This document shows positions 1 to 7,902 of a DNA stretch of 64,000 nucleotides, piece after piece. How positions within the stretch are numbered: the first letter of the stretch is position 1; each line of letters starts with the position of its first letter. The DNA comes from Candidatus Onthenecus intestinigallinarum (GTDB lineage Bacteria; Bacillota; Clostridia; Christensenellales; Aristaeellaceae), in the NCBI GenBank assembly GCA_018713325.1, contig DVFJ01000006.1, forward strand, positions 62,001-126,000. The letters run 5' to 3'. The notes below the pieces were generated by a model. That model did not search any database. It was not told the DNA's origin and saw nothing but the letters and a program-made list of their open reading frames with translations. Position numbers and translations under genes: made by a program.

Positions 1-1782
1 GCGTCCGCCCAGGATCAGGCCGCGCAACCCGGAAGCGGATGGAACGGCCGGGGCGGCCGCCTGTGCGGCGGGCGCAACGGGCGCGGAAGCGGGAAGGGAA
101 GCGCAGTGCGCGATGTAATCCGCGGCGGCGGCGTCCTGGCCGCACAGCACGCGGAAGGCGCGCACGGTCTGCATGGCGGAGCCCAGCGGGTTGAGGATCG
201 GCAGGTCCAGCCCGGCCTCGAGCGCGGCGGCGAGGAACGCGGCGTTGAGCGATTCGCGCGCAGGCAGACCGAAGGAGATGTTGCTCACGCCCAGCACCGT
301 GCGCAGCCCCAGGCGCTCCCTGATCAGCCGGACGGCGCGCAGCGTCTCCATCGCCTGCGTCTGATGGGTGGAGGCGGTCATCGTCAGGCAGTCGATCAGC
401 ACGTCCTCGCGCGCGATGCCGCAGTCGAGCGCGCGCTGCAGGATGCGTCCGGCGATCGCCAGGCGGCCCTCAGCCGTGTCGGGGATGCCGCCCTCGTCGA
501 GCGTGAGGGCGACGACCGCCGCGCCGTAGCGGCGCGCGATGGGCAGTACGGCGCGCAGGCTCTCCTCCTTGCCGCACACGGAGTTGATGATGGGCTTACC
601 GTTGCAGGCGCGCACGGCGGCCTCCAGGGCCCGGGGATCGGCGGAGTCGATCTGCAGCGGCAGAGGGGAGACCGCCTGAATGGCGCGCACCAGGCGGGGC
701 AGCACGGCGGCCTCGTCGATGTCCGGCAGGCCCGCGTTGACGTCCAGCAGGTCGGCGCCCGCGTCCTGCTGGTCGAGCGCCTCGCGCACCACATATGCGT
801 CGTCGCCCGCGCGCAGCGCCTCTTTCAGGCGGCGCTTGCCTGTCGGGTTGATGCGCTCGCCGACGACCGCCGGACCGCCCTGCAGGATGACTGCGCGCTG
901 GCCGCTCGCGAATGCGCACAGGTGCGGATCCTCGCGCTTCACGGGCCGCAGCGTCGAAAGGCGCGCGCGCAGCGCCCGGATGTGCGCGGGCGTCGTGCCG
1001 CAGCAGCCGCCGAAGACCGTCACGCCCAGCGCGGCCATCTCCGCGGCGCACTCCGCGAACGCCTCGGGCGTCACGTCGTACAGGGTCCGTCCGTTTTCCA
1101 TGCGCGGCATGCCGGCGTTGGGCTGCACGATGAGCGGGGTGCGCGTCACGGCCGCCATGCGCGCGACGATGGGCACCGTCTCGGTCGGGCCCAGCGAGCA
1201 GTTGACGCCCAGCGCATCCGCACCCAGCGCCTGCAGGGTGATGGCGGCGGTCTCGGGATCCGCCCCCAGGAAGGTGCGCCCGTCCTGAGAGAACGTCATC
1301 GTCGCCAGCACAGGCAGGCGGCAGTGCTCCTTTGCGGCCAGCAGCGCCGCGCGCATCTCGTACAGGTCGCTCATCGTCTCGATGAGCACCATGTCCGCGC
1401 CGGAGCGAGCACCGGCCTCCACCACCTGCGCAAAGAGCGCGTACGCCGAGTCAAAGGACAGCGTGCCCAGCGGCTCCATCAGCGCGCCGGTGGGGCCGAT
1501 GTCCAGCGCGACGTACCGCGCGCCGGATTCGCGCGCCAGGCGCACGCCTGCCTCGACGACGGCGTCCGTCTCCGCGCCGAATTTCAGCGCGTTTGCGCCG
1601 AAGGTGTTGGCGGTGATCACGTCGCTGCCGGCCTGCACGTATGCGCGATGGACGGCGCGGACCGCATCCGGCGCGGTCAGGTTCAGCCGCTCGGGCAGCT
1701 CGCCCGGCGCAAGGCCGGCGGCCTGCAGCATGGTGCCCATGCCGCCGTCAAAGAAGAGAAAGGCGTCTTGAAAGTGTGGCAT
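1..1782 (-). CDS. metH: Cobalamin-dependent methionine synthase, 3' end cut by window edge
   Basis: Transfers a methyl group from methyltetrahydrofolate to homocysteine through cob(I)alamin in the cytoplasm. About 594 residues are visible. Residues 1-300 are the homocysteine methyltransferase barrel, with the zinc motif GGCCGT at 258-263 and a further likely zinc Cys in NCSLGP near 195. A pterin-binding domain follows, then an Ala/Pro-rich linker, and the B12 cap domain is just starting where the window ends. ATG at 1782 is chosen because AAGGAG lies 7 bases upstream; an in-frame ATG at 1788 is too close to it. The start overlaps the stop of the preceding gene (TGATG), so translation is probably coupled. 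The reactivation domain that ends long MetH proteins is encoded separately just upstream, so this protein probably stops after its B12 domain. Confidence 0.93.
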   Translation of the reverse strand, partial: MPHFQDAFLFFDGGMGTMLQAAGLAPGELPERLNLTAPDAVRAVHRAYVQAGSDVITANTFGANALKFGAETDAVVEAGVRLARESGARYVALDIGPTGALMEPLGTLSFDSAYALFAQVVEAGARSGADMVLIETMSDLYEMRAALLAAKEHCRLPVLATMTFSQDGRTFLGADPETAAITLQALGADALGVNCSLGPTETVPIVARMAAVTRTPLIVQPNAGMPRMENGRTLYDVTPEAFAECAAEMAALGVTVFGGCCGTTPAHIRALRARLSTLRPVKREDPHLCAFASGQRAVILQGGPAVVGERINPTGKRRLKEALRAGDDAYVVREALDQQDAGADLLDVNAGLPDIDEAAVLPRLVRAIQAVSPLPLQIDSADPRALEAAVRACNGKPIINSVCGKEESLRAVLPIARRYGAAVVALTLDEGGIPDTAEGRLAIAGRILQRALDCGIAREDVLIDCLTMTASTHQTQAMETLRAVRLIRERLGLRTVLGVSNISFGLPARESLNAAFLAAALEAGLDLPILNPLGSAMQTVRAFRVLCGQDAAAADYIAHCASLPASAPVAPAAQAAAPAVPSASGLRGLILGGR

Positions 1783-2486
1783 CAGCATTCTCCTTCCCGG
1801 GAATCGGACCGCCTGGGGCGCGAACAGGCGCCGCCGGTACGGCGGTAGGCGCAGTTGTTCCGCGCGGGGCACAGGTCGCAGCCGCCCTCCGCGCGGGACG
1901 GCCGCTGCGGATAGAGCCCCACAAAGGCGGTAACGCTCTTTTGCGGGATCAGCAGGCAGCCGTCCGTCATCGAGATCCCCAGCGTCCGCCGCATGTCCAG
2001 CGCGCGCTCGAATGCGCGCTGCATCGAAAGCGGCAGATCGCCATAGCCGGGGCTGAACCGCGCGCCTACGTACAGGCCGGACGCGCCTGCGTCGTGCGCG
2101 ATGTCGCGGCAGCAGGCGTCGGCGGCGCTCTCGACGCAGGCGCTCATCGCCGCGTCCAGCAGCAGCGCGTCCGCCATGCTGCGCTGCTGCATCGCGCGCA
2201 GGGCCCGCTCCGCACCCAGCCCAAGCGTCACGGCCATCATTGCGCAGCGCTGCGCGCCCTGCAGATGGCGGGCAATGTCCCGCCCGGGCAGCGGCGCGCC
2301 GTCCAGCACGGGCGTGCCGCCGTCGAAGGCGAGGTCGAGCAGCGCATAGCGCCAGGCGGGCCGGGCCTCGCGCAGACATACATCCGTCATCGCGCCGGCA
2401 CGCCGCGCGGTCGCCTCATCCGGCACGCCGCCTGCAAATCCCGCGTAGCGCAGCATCTCGCTGCGGTCGACCTCAGGCGCGTACAT
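1782..2486 (-). CDS. Stand-alone methionine synthase reactivation-domain protein
   Basis: Corresponds to the AdoMet-binding activation domain of long MetH, which reductively remethylates cob(II)alamin that has gone inactive. The 234-residue protein carries the typical RFSPGYGDLPL segment that binds AdoMet near residue 160, and a C-terminal CDLCPARNNCAYR cysteine cluster seen in the split form. ATG at 2486 is preferred because AGGAG lies 5 bases upstream; the frame is open further upstream, to 2525. It overlaps the end of metF by 14 bases and the start of metH by one, so the three genes form a tight methionine operon. Splitting this domain from MetH is known in Firmicutes. Confidence in the family is high; activity on the adjacent MetH is inferred from context. 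Confidence 0.88.
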   Translation of the reverse strand: MYAPEVDRSEMLRYAGFAGGVPDEATARRAGAMTDVCLREARPAWRYALLDLAFDGGTPVLDGAPLPGRDIARHLQGAQRCAMMAVTLGLGAERALRAMQQRSMADALLLDAAMSACVESAADACCRDIAHDAGASGLYVGARFSPGYGDLPLSMQRAFERALDMRRTLGISMTDGCLLIPQKSVTAFVGLYPQRPSRAEGGCDLCPARNNCAYRRTGGACSRPRRSDSREGEC

Positions 2487-3339
2487 GTCCGCTCCTGCGC
2501 AGCAGGTCGAGCTCCTGCGCCGCAATGTCGGGATGATTCATCGTGTACAGGTGTACGCCGTCGACCCCGGCGTCCAGCAGCTGCGCTGTCTGGCGTGCGG
2601 CCAGTTCGATGCCCGCGCTGCGAAGCGACGGCGCGTCCGATTCATAGCGCCACAGCAGCCGCACGACCGACGCAGGCAGGGATACGCCGCACAGAAAGAT
2701 CATGCGCGAGACCTGGCTCTTGCTCAGGATCGGCATGACCCCGGCCAGGATGGGCGCGCGCACGCCCGCGGCGCGTGCCTTTTCCAAAAATCGCAGGAAA
2801 CACGCGTTGTCAAAGAAGAGTTGGCTGATGAAGAACGACGCGCCCGCGTCCTCTTTTGCCTTCAGGTATTGCAGATCGCGCTGGAGCGAATCGCAGGCGA
2901 TGTGCCCCTCCGGATAACAGGCTGCGCCCACACACAGCCCGGCGTCCCGCAGCGCAGGGATGAGGTCGCTGGCATGCGCGTAGGCCATGGGCGCGCCGTC
3001 GTCCGCGGCGTCACCGCGCAGCGCAAGGACGTTTTCCACGCCTGCATGCCTGAGACGCGCGGCGTTTTGCGCGATCTGCGCGCGCGTGAAGCCCGCGCAG
3101 GTCTGGTGCGCCAGCGCGGTCAGCCCGAAGCCGTCCTGCGCCTCGGCGGCGATGTCGATGGTGCGCGCGCTGCTGCCGCTGCCGCCGGCGGAGCAGGTGA
3201 CGCTCACAAAGTCCGGCGAAAGCGGAGCCAGGCCCGCGAGCACGCCCCGGGCCAGCTCCAAGCTCAGATCGCCCTTGGGCGGAAAGATCTCGAAGGAGAG
3301 CGTGGGACGCCCCTGATGAAAGCATGAAGAGATCCGCAT
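2473..3339 (-). CDS. metF: 5,10-methylenetetrahydrofolate reductase
   Basis: Reduces methylene-THF to methyl-THF, the methyl donor for the MetH encoded downstream. The 288-residue length is normal for MetF. The N-terminus reads LSFEIFPPKGD, the classical start of the first barrel strand with its catalytic Glu; later segments (LALRGD, ACYPEGH, FISQLFFD) match FAD and folate binding regions. Start ATG 3339 has AAGGAGG 7 bases upstream; a longer frame to 3450 has no ribosome site and would overlap the promoter. It is the first gene of the metF, reactivase, metH operon. The short leader leaves no room for a SAM or cobalamin riboswitch. In anaerobes MetF can also serve one-carbon oxidation, but the neighbours point to methionine synthesis. 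Confidence 0.93.
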   Translation of the reverse strand: MRISSCFHQGRPTLSFEIFPPKGDLSLELARGVLAGLAPLSPDFVSVTCSAGGSGSSARTIDIAAEAQDGFGLTALAHQTCAGFTRAQIAQNAARLRHAGVENVLALRGDAADDGAPMAYAHASDLIPALRDAGLCVGAACYPEGHIACDSLQRDLQYLKAKEDAGASFFISQLFFDNACFLRFLEKARAAGVRAPILAGVMPILSKSQVSRMIFLCGVSLPASVVRLLWRYESDAPSLRSAGIELAARQTAQLLDAGVDGVHLYTMNHPDIAAQELDLLRRSGHVRA

Positions 3340-3387
3340 GGATGCGCCTCCTTGGCGCGGACATACGGCCCGCGCGGGAATGTAAGC

Positions 3388-3416
3388 ATTATAGCACATC
3401 CCACGTCTGCGTTCAC
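3388..3416 (-). promoter_or_regulatory. Promoter of the metF operon
   Basis: On the minus strand a perfect TATAAT at 3393-3388 is preceded by TGC, giving an extended -10. The -35 at 3416-3411 (GTGAAC) is weak. The predicted leader is only about 40 bases. Confidence 0.65.
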
Positions 3417-3444
3417 GTGAAATCTGCCTGTATAAAGATTTTAG

Positions 3445-3473
3445 TGTCATCCAACGCGGCGATGTGTTATAAT
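3445..3473 (+). promoter_or_regulatory. Promoter of trkA-trkH
   Basis: An extended -10, TGTTATAAT, lies at 3465-3473 with a poor -35 (TGTCAT, 3445-3450) at 17 bases. It is back to back with the metF promoter. Confidence 0.6.
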
Positions 3474-3553
3474 GAATGCGTTTCAGGTGGATTCAACCGG
3501 CGGACTGCTGCGCCGCCATGCGGCTGTATCTTTGTAAAAGTGGAGTGTAAGGC

Positions 3554-4924
3554 ATGCGAATCGTAATCGTCGGCGACGGCAAGATCGGCCATACCCTGGC
3601 GGAGACCCTCTCGGGCGAGGGACATGACGTGGTCATCATCGACAAGAGCGGCGAGGCGCTGGGCAAGAGCATCGATACGCTCGATGTGCTGTGCATCAAG
3701 GGAAGCGGCGCGAACATCCCCACGCTCATCGAGGCGGATGCCCGCCATGCAGACATCATCATCGCCACGACGGCCAGCGACGAGACGAACATGGTCTGCT
3801 GCCTGATCGCCAAGCATTTGGGCGCGCAGTACGCTATCGCGCGCATCCGCGATCCGGAGTACAACAACAGCCTTTCGCTCATCAAGAAGGAACTGAGCAT
3901 CGACCTGGCCGTCAATCCGGAGCGGACCACCGCCATGGAGATCAGCCGCCTGTTGCGCTATCCGTTCGCATCAAAGGTGGAGATCTTCGCGCGTGGGCGC
4001 GTGGAGATGGTCGAATTTCGCGCGCAGGCGGGCGACAAGGTCGTCGGCGTGCCGCTGTCCAGGCTCAGCGCCAGCCTGCCGCAAGTGCTTTACTGTGCCA
4101 TCGAACGATTCGGCGAGGCGATCATCCCTGACGGATCGACGGTCATCGAGCCGGGCGACCGCGTACATGTGGCCGCAGACATCCCCACGATCACCGGATT
4201 TTTCCGCCATCTGGGCAAGCACGAACTGCGCGTGCAGAGCGTCATGGTGCTCGGCGGCGGACGCATCAGCTTCTATCTGGCCCGACTGCTCACCTCGCTG
4301 GGCATGCGCGTGTCGGTCGTGGAGATCGACCGGCGCAAGGCCGAGCTGCTGGCCGAGCAGCTGCCCGAGGCGGACATCATCTGCGGCGACGGTACCGACC
4401 AGGAGCTGCTCGTCTCCGAAGGCATTGCGGACATGGATGCCTTCATCGCGCTGACCGACCGCGACGAGGAAAACCTGCTCACCGGCATCTACGCGCAGCG
4501 GATGGGCGTCAAGAAGGTCGTCGTCAAGATCAACCGCGGCAACTACGCCGACATCGTCGCCTCCATGGGCATCGACAGCGTCGTCACGCCCCGGCAGATC
4601 ACCTGCGATACGCTGCTGCGCTACGTGCGCGCGCGCTCCAACAGCCGCGGCACGGTCATCGAACGCATGTACCGCATCCTGGACGGGCATGCGGAGGCGC
4701 TGGAGTTCATCGCCCAGCCGGACGATCCCTACATCCGCGTGCCGCTGCGGGATCTGGCCGTCGCCCGTGAGACGCTGGTGGCGGTCATCGTGCGGGATGG
4801 GCAGATCATCGTGCCCTTCGGCGACGATTACGTCGAGGGCGGCGACTTCGTCATCATCATCACCAAGCGGCCGGGCGTCACGGATCTGAAGGATGTCCTG
4901 AAAGCGCATGGAGGCAAAGCGTGA
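3554..4924 (+). CDS. trkA: Trk potassium uptake regulatory subunit TrkA
   Basis: Peripheral membrane protein that binds NAD(H) or nucleotides and gates the TrkH channel. The 456 residues form two tandem RCK units. The first Rossmann domain starts with MRIVIVGDGKIGHTLA and the second near residue 225 with VMVLGGGRISFYLA; each is followed by a TrkA-C domain. Length and double-RCK layout are typical. ATG 3554 has TGGAG 8 bases upstream. The stop overlaps the GTG start of trkH (GTGA), so the two are co-translated. Regulation beyond its own extended -10 promoter is not visible. Identification is secure. Confidence 0.95.
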   Translation: MRIVIVGDGKIGHTLAETLSGEGHDVVIIDKSGEALGKSIDTLDVLCIKGSGANIPTLIEADARHADIIIATTASDETNMVCCLIAKHLGAQYAIARIRDPEYNNSLSLIKKELSIDLAVNPERTTAMEISRLLRYPFASKVEIFARGRVEMVEFRAQAGDKVVGVPLSRLSASLPQVLYCAIERFGEAIIPDGSTVIEPGDRVHVAADIPTITGFFRHLGKHELRVQSVMVLGGGRISFYLARLLTSLGMRVSVVEIDRRKAELLAEQLPEADIICGDGTDQELLVSEGIADMDAFIALTDRDEENLLTGIYAQRMGVKKVVVKINRGNYADIVASMGIDSVVTPRQITCDTLLRYVRARSNSRGTVIERMYRILDGHAEALEFIAQPDDPYIRVPLRDLAVARETLVAVIVRDGQIIVPFGDDYVEGGDFVIIITKRPGVTDLKDVLKAHGGKA

Positions 4925-6405
4925 ACATACGGCTGGTCGGAAATCTGCTGGGCAAGCTGCTCCTGCTGGAAGCGGGGCTCATGTTCCCGTCGTTTATCGT
5001 GTCGCTCGCATGCGCGGGCACGGACCGGATGGCCTTTGTCGCCACCATTGCGTTGCTCGCATGCGTGGGTGGCACGCTGAACCTGGCGGCGCGTCCGCGC
5101 GTTCACGACCTGCGCGCGAGGGAAGCCTTCATCGTCGTCAGTACAGGCTGGATCCTGCTCAGCGCCTTCGGCGCGCTGCCGTTTCGCCTCAGCGGCGCCA
5201 TCCCCGCCTACGTCGACGCGTTCTTTGAGACGGTCAGCGGATTTACGACGACCGGCGCGTCCATCCTGCCTCAGGTTGAGACGCTGCCGCGCGGCGTGCT
5301 CTTTTGGCGCAGCTTCACCCACTGGATCGGCGGCATGGGCGTGCTGGTGCTCACGCTGGCGATCACGCCCAAGGTGACGGGCCGCACGTCCCACCTGATG
5401 CGCGCCGAGTCGCCCGGCCCTGAGCTGAGCCGCCTGGTGCCGCGCATGGGCGAGACGGCGAAGATCCTATATCTCATCTATGTGGCGCTGACGCTGGCCA
5501 ACATCGTCGCGCTGCTGCTGGCGGGCCTCCCCGCCTACGACGCCTGCATCCACGCCTTCGGCACGGCGGGCACGGGCGGCTTCTCCAGCCGTAACCTGTC
5601 CGTGGGCGCATATGACTCCGTGGCGGTGGACGTCATCACGACGGTGTTCATGCTGATGTTCGGCCTGAACTTTGCGTTCTATTTTCACGTGCTCACGTCG
5701 GGCTTGCGCAAGGCGGCGCGCAACGAGGAGCTTATTGCCTATCTGTGCATCGTGGGCGCAGCGATCCTGATCGTCACGCTCAACATTTTGCCCCTGTTTG
5801 GCGGCGGCTTTTTTCGGTCGCTGCGCTATGCGTCGTTCCAGGTGGCCAGCATCGTCTCCACGACGGGCTACTTCACTGCGGATTTCAACGCCTGGCCGCA
5901 GCTGAGCCGCGCCATCCTGGTGGGTCTGATGCTCATGGGCTCCTGCGCGGGCTCGACGGCCGGCGGCGTCAAGACGATTCGCGTGCTGCTGCTGTGCAAG
6001 AACGTGCGCCGCCAGGTGAGAAATACGTTCATGCCCCGGCGCGTGTCGCTCGTCAAGCTCGACGGCAAGACGGTCGAGGAGGCCACGCTCAGCCAGGTAG
6101 GGCTGTTTTTCTTCGCTTATATCGGCCTGCTGCTCGTGGCGACGGTCTTTGTCTCGGCGGATGGGTTCAGCCTGACGACCAACTTCACGGCGGTGCTTTC
6201 GGCAATCTCGAACGTCGGCCCCTGCCTGGGCGACGAGGTGGGCGTGCTGGGCAACTACGGCGTGTACGGCGCGCCCTCGAAGCTCGTGCTCTCCTTTTGC
6301 ATGCTGGCCGGGCGGCTGGAAATCTTTCCGATGTTCGTGCTGCTCAGCCCGCGCGCATGGGGGCTTTGCAGGGCGGGGCGGCCACGCGGCAAAGCGCGCG
6401 CATAA
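4921..6405 (+). CDS. trkH: Trk potassium uptake channel subunit TrkH
   Basis: Inner-membrane K+ translocating subunit that works with TrkA. The 494-residue protein has many hydrophobic segments and the four pore-loop filters of the SKT family: TVSGFTTTGAS, FGTAGTGGFS, IVSTTGYFT and ISNVGPCLGD. GTG 4921 is the start, with GGAGG 7 bases upstream, overlapping the trkA stop. A strong terminator begins at the stop codon, so the operon is bicistronic. A KtrB/NtpJ-type Na+-dependent variant is possible; sequence alone does not settle the coupling ion, although the genome seems to run a sodium V-ATPase. Confidence 0.94.
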   Translation: MNIRLVGNLLGKLLLLEAGLMFPSFIVSLACAGTDRMAFVATIALLACVGGTLNLAARPRVHDLRAREAFIVVSTGWILLSAFGALPFRLSGAIPAYVDAFFETVSGFTTTGASILPQVETLPRGVLFWRSFTHWIGGMGVLVLTLAITPKVTGRTSHLMRAESPGPELSRLVPRMGETAKILYLIYVALTLANIVALLLAGLPAYDACIHAFGTAGTGGFSSRNLSVGAYDSVAVDVITTVFMLMFGLNFAFYFHVLTSGLRKAARNEELIAYLCIVGAAILIVTLNILPLFGGGFFRSLRYASFQVASIVSTTGYFTADFNAWPQLSRAILVGLMLMGSCAGSTAGGVKTIRVLLLCKNVRRQVRNTFMPRRVSLVKLDGKTVEEATLSQVGLFFFAYIGLLLVATVFVSADGFSLTTNFTAVLSAISNVGPCLGDEVGVLGNYGVYGAPSKLVLSFCMLAGRLEIFPMFVLLSPRAWGLCRAGRPRGKARA

Positions 6406-6431
6406 CCGGACGGAGACCGTCCGGTTTTTTT
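6404..6431 (+). terminator. Intrinsic terminator after trkH
   Basis: A 10-bp perfect stem (AACCGGACGG / CCGTCCGGTT) with a three-base loop, then seven T. It sits between convergent trkH and the Crp/Fnr gene. Confidence 0.93.
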
Positions 6432-7098
6432 ATGCGTGCCCGTCGCGGCGCAGCAGATGGAAGCGATGGCGCTGAAATTGCAGCGCGCCCTCGTCGCGCA
6501 GCGCGCACAGCACGGCGGAGAGCGCGCTTCGGTCCACGGAGAGGTAGTCGGCCAGCTCCTGGCGGGTAAACGGGATGTCAAACTGCGCGTTCCCGGCAAG
6601 CCGCGCCTGCTCGGACAGATAGGACAGCACCTTTTCGCGCGTGCCGCGCCGCGTGAGGTGCGAGATCTTGCGGGTGAGCGACACATTCTTTTGCGCGAGC
6701 AGCGAAAGCAGATTTTGCATCAGGCGCGCGTGCCCCGGACAGACGGCGGGGCAGGGCGCGCAGAGCTTGTCCGCGCGCAGCAGCCGCACGTCGCAGCGCC
6801 CGGCGGCCACGACGCTTACGGGCAGCGACGCGGCCCCCGCGCATGCAAACGCCTCGCCAAAGAGGTCGCCGGGACCCAGATGCGCCAGCAGCGAGCGGTT
6901 GCCCCAGAAGTCCTCCTGCACGACGTGCGCGCTTCCAGCGCACACGATGCCGACCCATGCGCAGGGATCGCCCGCGCGCAGCACGTATTCGCCCCGCTCA
7001 TACGCGTGCGCGCCGCCGTCCAGGCAGACGATCAGGCGGCGCAGATCGGGCCCGTCAATGCCGTCAAACAGCGGATGCGATTGCGGGAAATTTTGCAT
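6430..7098 (-). CDS. Crp/Fnr-family transcriptional regulator
   Basis: The 222 residues comprise an N-terminal cyclic-nucleotide-type beta barrel (residues about 10-120, with GDLFGEAFA) and a C-terminal winged helix with FTRQELADYLSVDRSALSAV as recognition helix. Cysteines cluster in CAPCPAVCPG near residue 130, where redox or Fe-S sensing members often carry ligands. ATG 7098 has AGAGGA about 8 bases upstream; the frame stays open far upstream only as a shadow of the divergent gene. It is divergent from a ferredoxin-type protein gene, a pairing common in Clostridia for regulators of nitrosative or redox stress. Ligand unknown; control of the divergent gene is inferred from the shared intergenic region and its palindrome. 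Confidence 0.85.
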   Translation of the reverse strand: MQNFPQSHPLFDGIDGPDLRRLIVCLDGGAHAYERGEYVLRAGDPCAWVGIVCAGSAHVVQEDFWGNRSLLAHLGPGDLFGEAFACAGAASLPVSVVAAGRCDVRLLRADKLCAPCPAVCPGHARLMQNLLSLLAQKNVSLTRKISHLTRRGTREKVLSYLSEQARLAGNAQFDIPFTRQELADYLSVDRSALSAVLCALRDEGALQFQRHRFHLLRRDGHA

Positions 7099-7116
7099 CG
7101 TATTTTTCCTCTTTTC

Positions 7117-7130
7117 GTTGTAATTCCAAC
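7117..7130. promoter_or_regulatory. Candidate Crp/Fnr operator
   Basis: GTTGTAATTCCAAC is an interrupted palindrome with 6 of 7 positions paired, in the divergent intergenic region. A weak -10 (TATCAT, 7153-7158) would put its centre near -41.5, the usual class II activator position. Confidence 0.4.
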
Positions 7131-7206
7131 AGACAGAAGCGCTGTAACATCGTATCATCAAGGCGTCGGATTCAAACCGGCGGACGTGGAAAAGGAGTTT
7201 TGAGCT

Positions 7207-7902
7207 ATGATTCGCAGGATCATCAGGATCGATTCGGACAAGTGCAACGGCTGCGGGCTGTGCGCGCAGGCGTGCCATGAGGGCGCCATCGGCATGGTGA
7301 ACGGCAAGGCGGCGCTGCTGCGCGAGGACTATTGCGACGGCCTGGGCGACTGCCTGCCGGCCTGCCCGGTGGGCGCGATCTCGTTTGAGGAGCGGGAGGC
7401 GCCGGCCTACGACGAGGCGGCGGTGCGCGCGAGCAGGGCGCAGGACGGATGCACGGGAGGCGGGTGCCCGGGCGCACGGACGCAGACGATCCGGCGCGCG
7501 CCGGACGCGGCGGTTGCGCGCAGCGAGGAGGCCGTACCGGCCAGCCGCCTTGGGCAGTGGCCGGTGCAGATCAAGCTCGCGCCGGTGAACGCGCCGTTTT
7601 TGCAGGGAGCGGACCTGCTCATCGCGGCGGACTGCACGGCCTATGCGTTTGCGGACATGCACGAGCGGTTCATGCGGGGGCGCGTCACGCTCATCGGATG
7701 CCCCAAGCTGGATGCGACCGACTATGCGGACAAGCTGGCCGCCATGCTGCAAAACGCGGACGTGCGCAGCATCACCGTCGTGCGCATGGAGGTGCCCTGC
7801 TGCGGCGGCATCGTGAATGCGGTCAAGGCGGCGATGCAGCGCAGCGGCAAGCTCATTCCGTGGCAGGTGGTCACGCTTTCGACGGACGGGCGCATTCTGT
7901 AA
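7207..7902 (+). CDS. 4Fe-4S dicluster ferredoxin-type protein
   Basis: A 231-residue protein whose first 60 residues hold two ferredoxin cysteine sets: CNGCGLCAQAC, then CDGLGDCLPACPVGAI with a spaced CxxxxxC variant. A linker with the CTGGGCPG cysteines follows, then a domain of about 130 residues containing ADCTAYAF, IGCPKLD and VPCCGGIV. This matches a clostridial family of Fe-S proteins usually found beside Crp/Fnr regulators or hybrid cluster protein; no hcp gene is visible here. The role is probably electron transfer to a redox partner, but substrate and partner are not known. The ribosome site is AAGGAG. Its 3' end overlaps the convergent flippase gene by 32 bases. Confidence 0.8.
   Translation: MIRRIIRIDSDKCNGCGLCAQACHEGAIGMVNGKAALLREDYCDGLGDCLPACPVGAISFEEREAPAYDEAAVRASRAQDGCTGGGCPGARTQTIRRAPDAAVARSEEAVPASRLGQWPVQIKLAPVNAPFLQGADLLIAADCTAYAFADMHERFMRGRVTLIGCPKLDATDYADKLAAMLQNADVRSITVVRMEVPCCGGIVNAVKAAMQRSGKLIPWQVVTLSTDGRIL

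Noticed and set aside
106-1848. Open plus-strand frame of 580 codons at the left edge
   Set aside because: It is antisense to metH, whose minus-strand translation shows clear zinc and barrel motifs; long antisense frames are expected at this GC content.
3340-3380. SAM or cobalamin riboswitch upstream of metF
   Set aside because: The predicted leader is only about 40 bases and has no conserved core.
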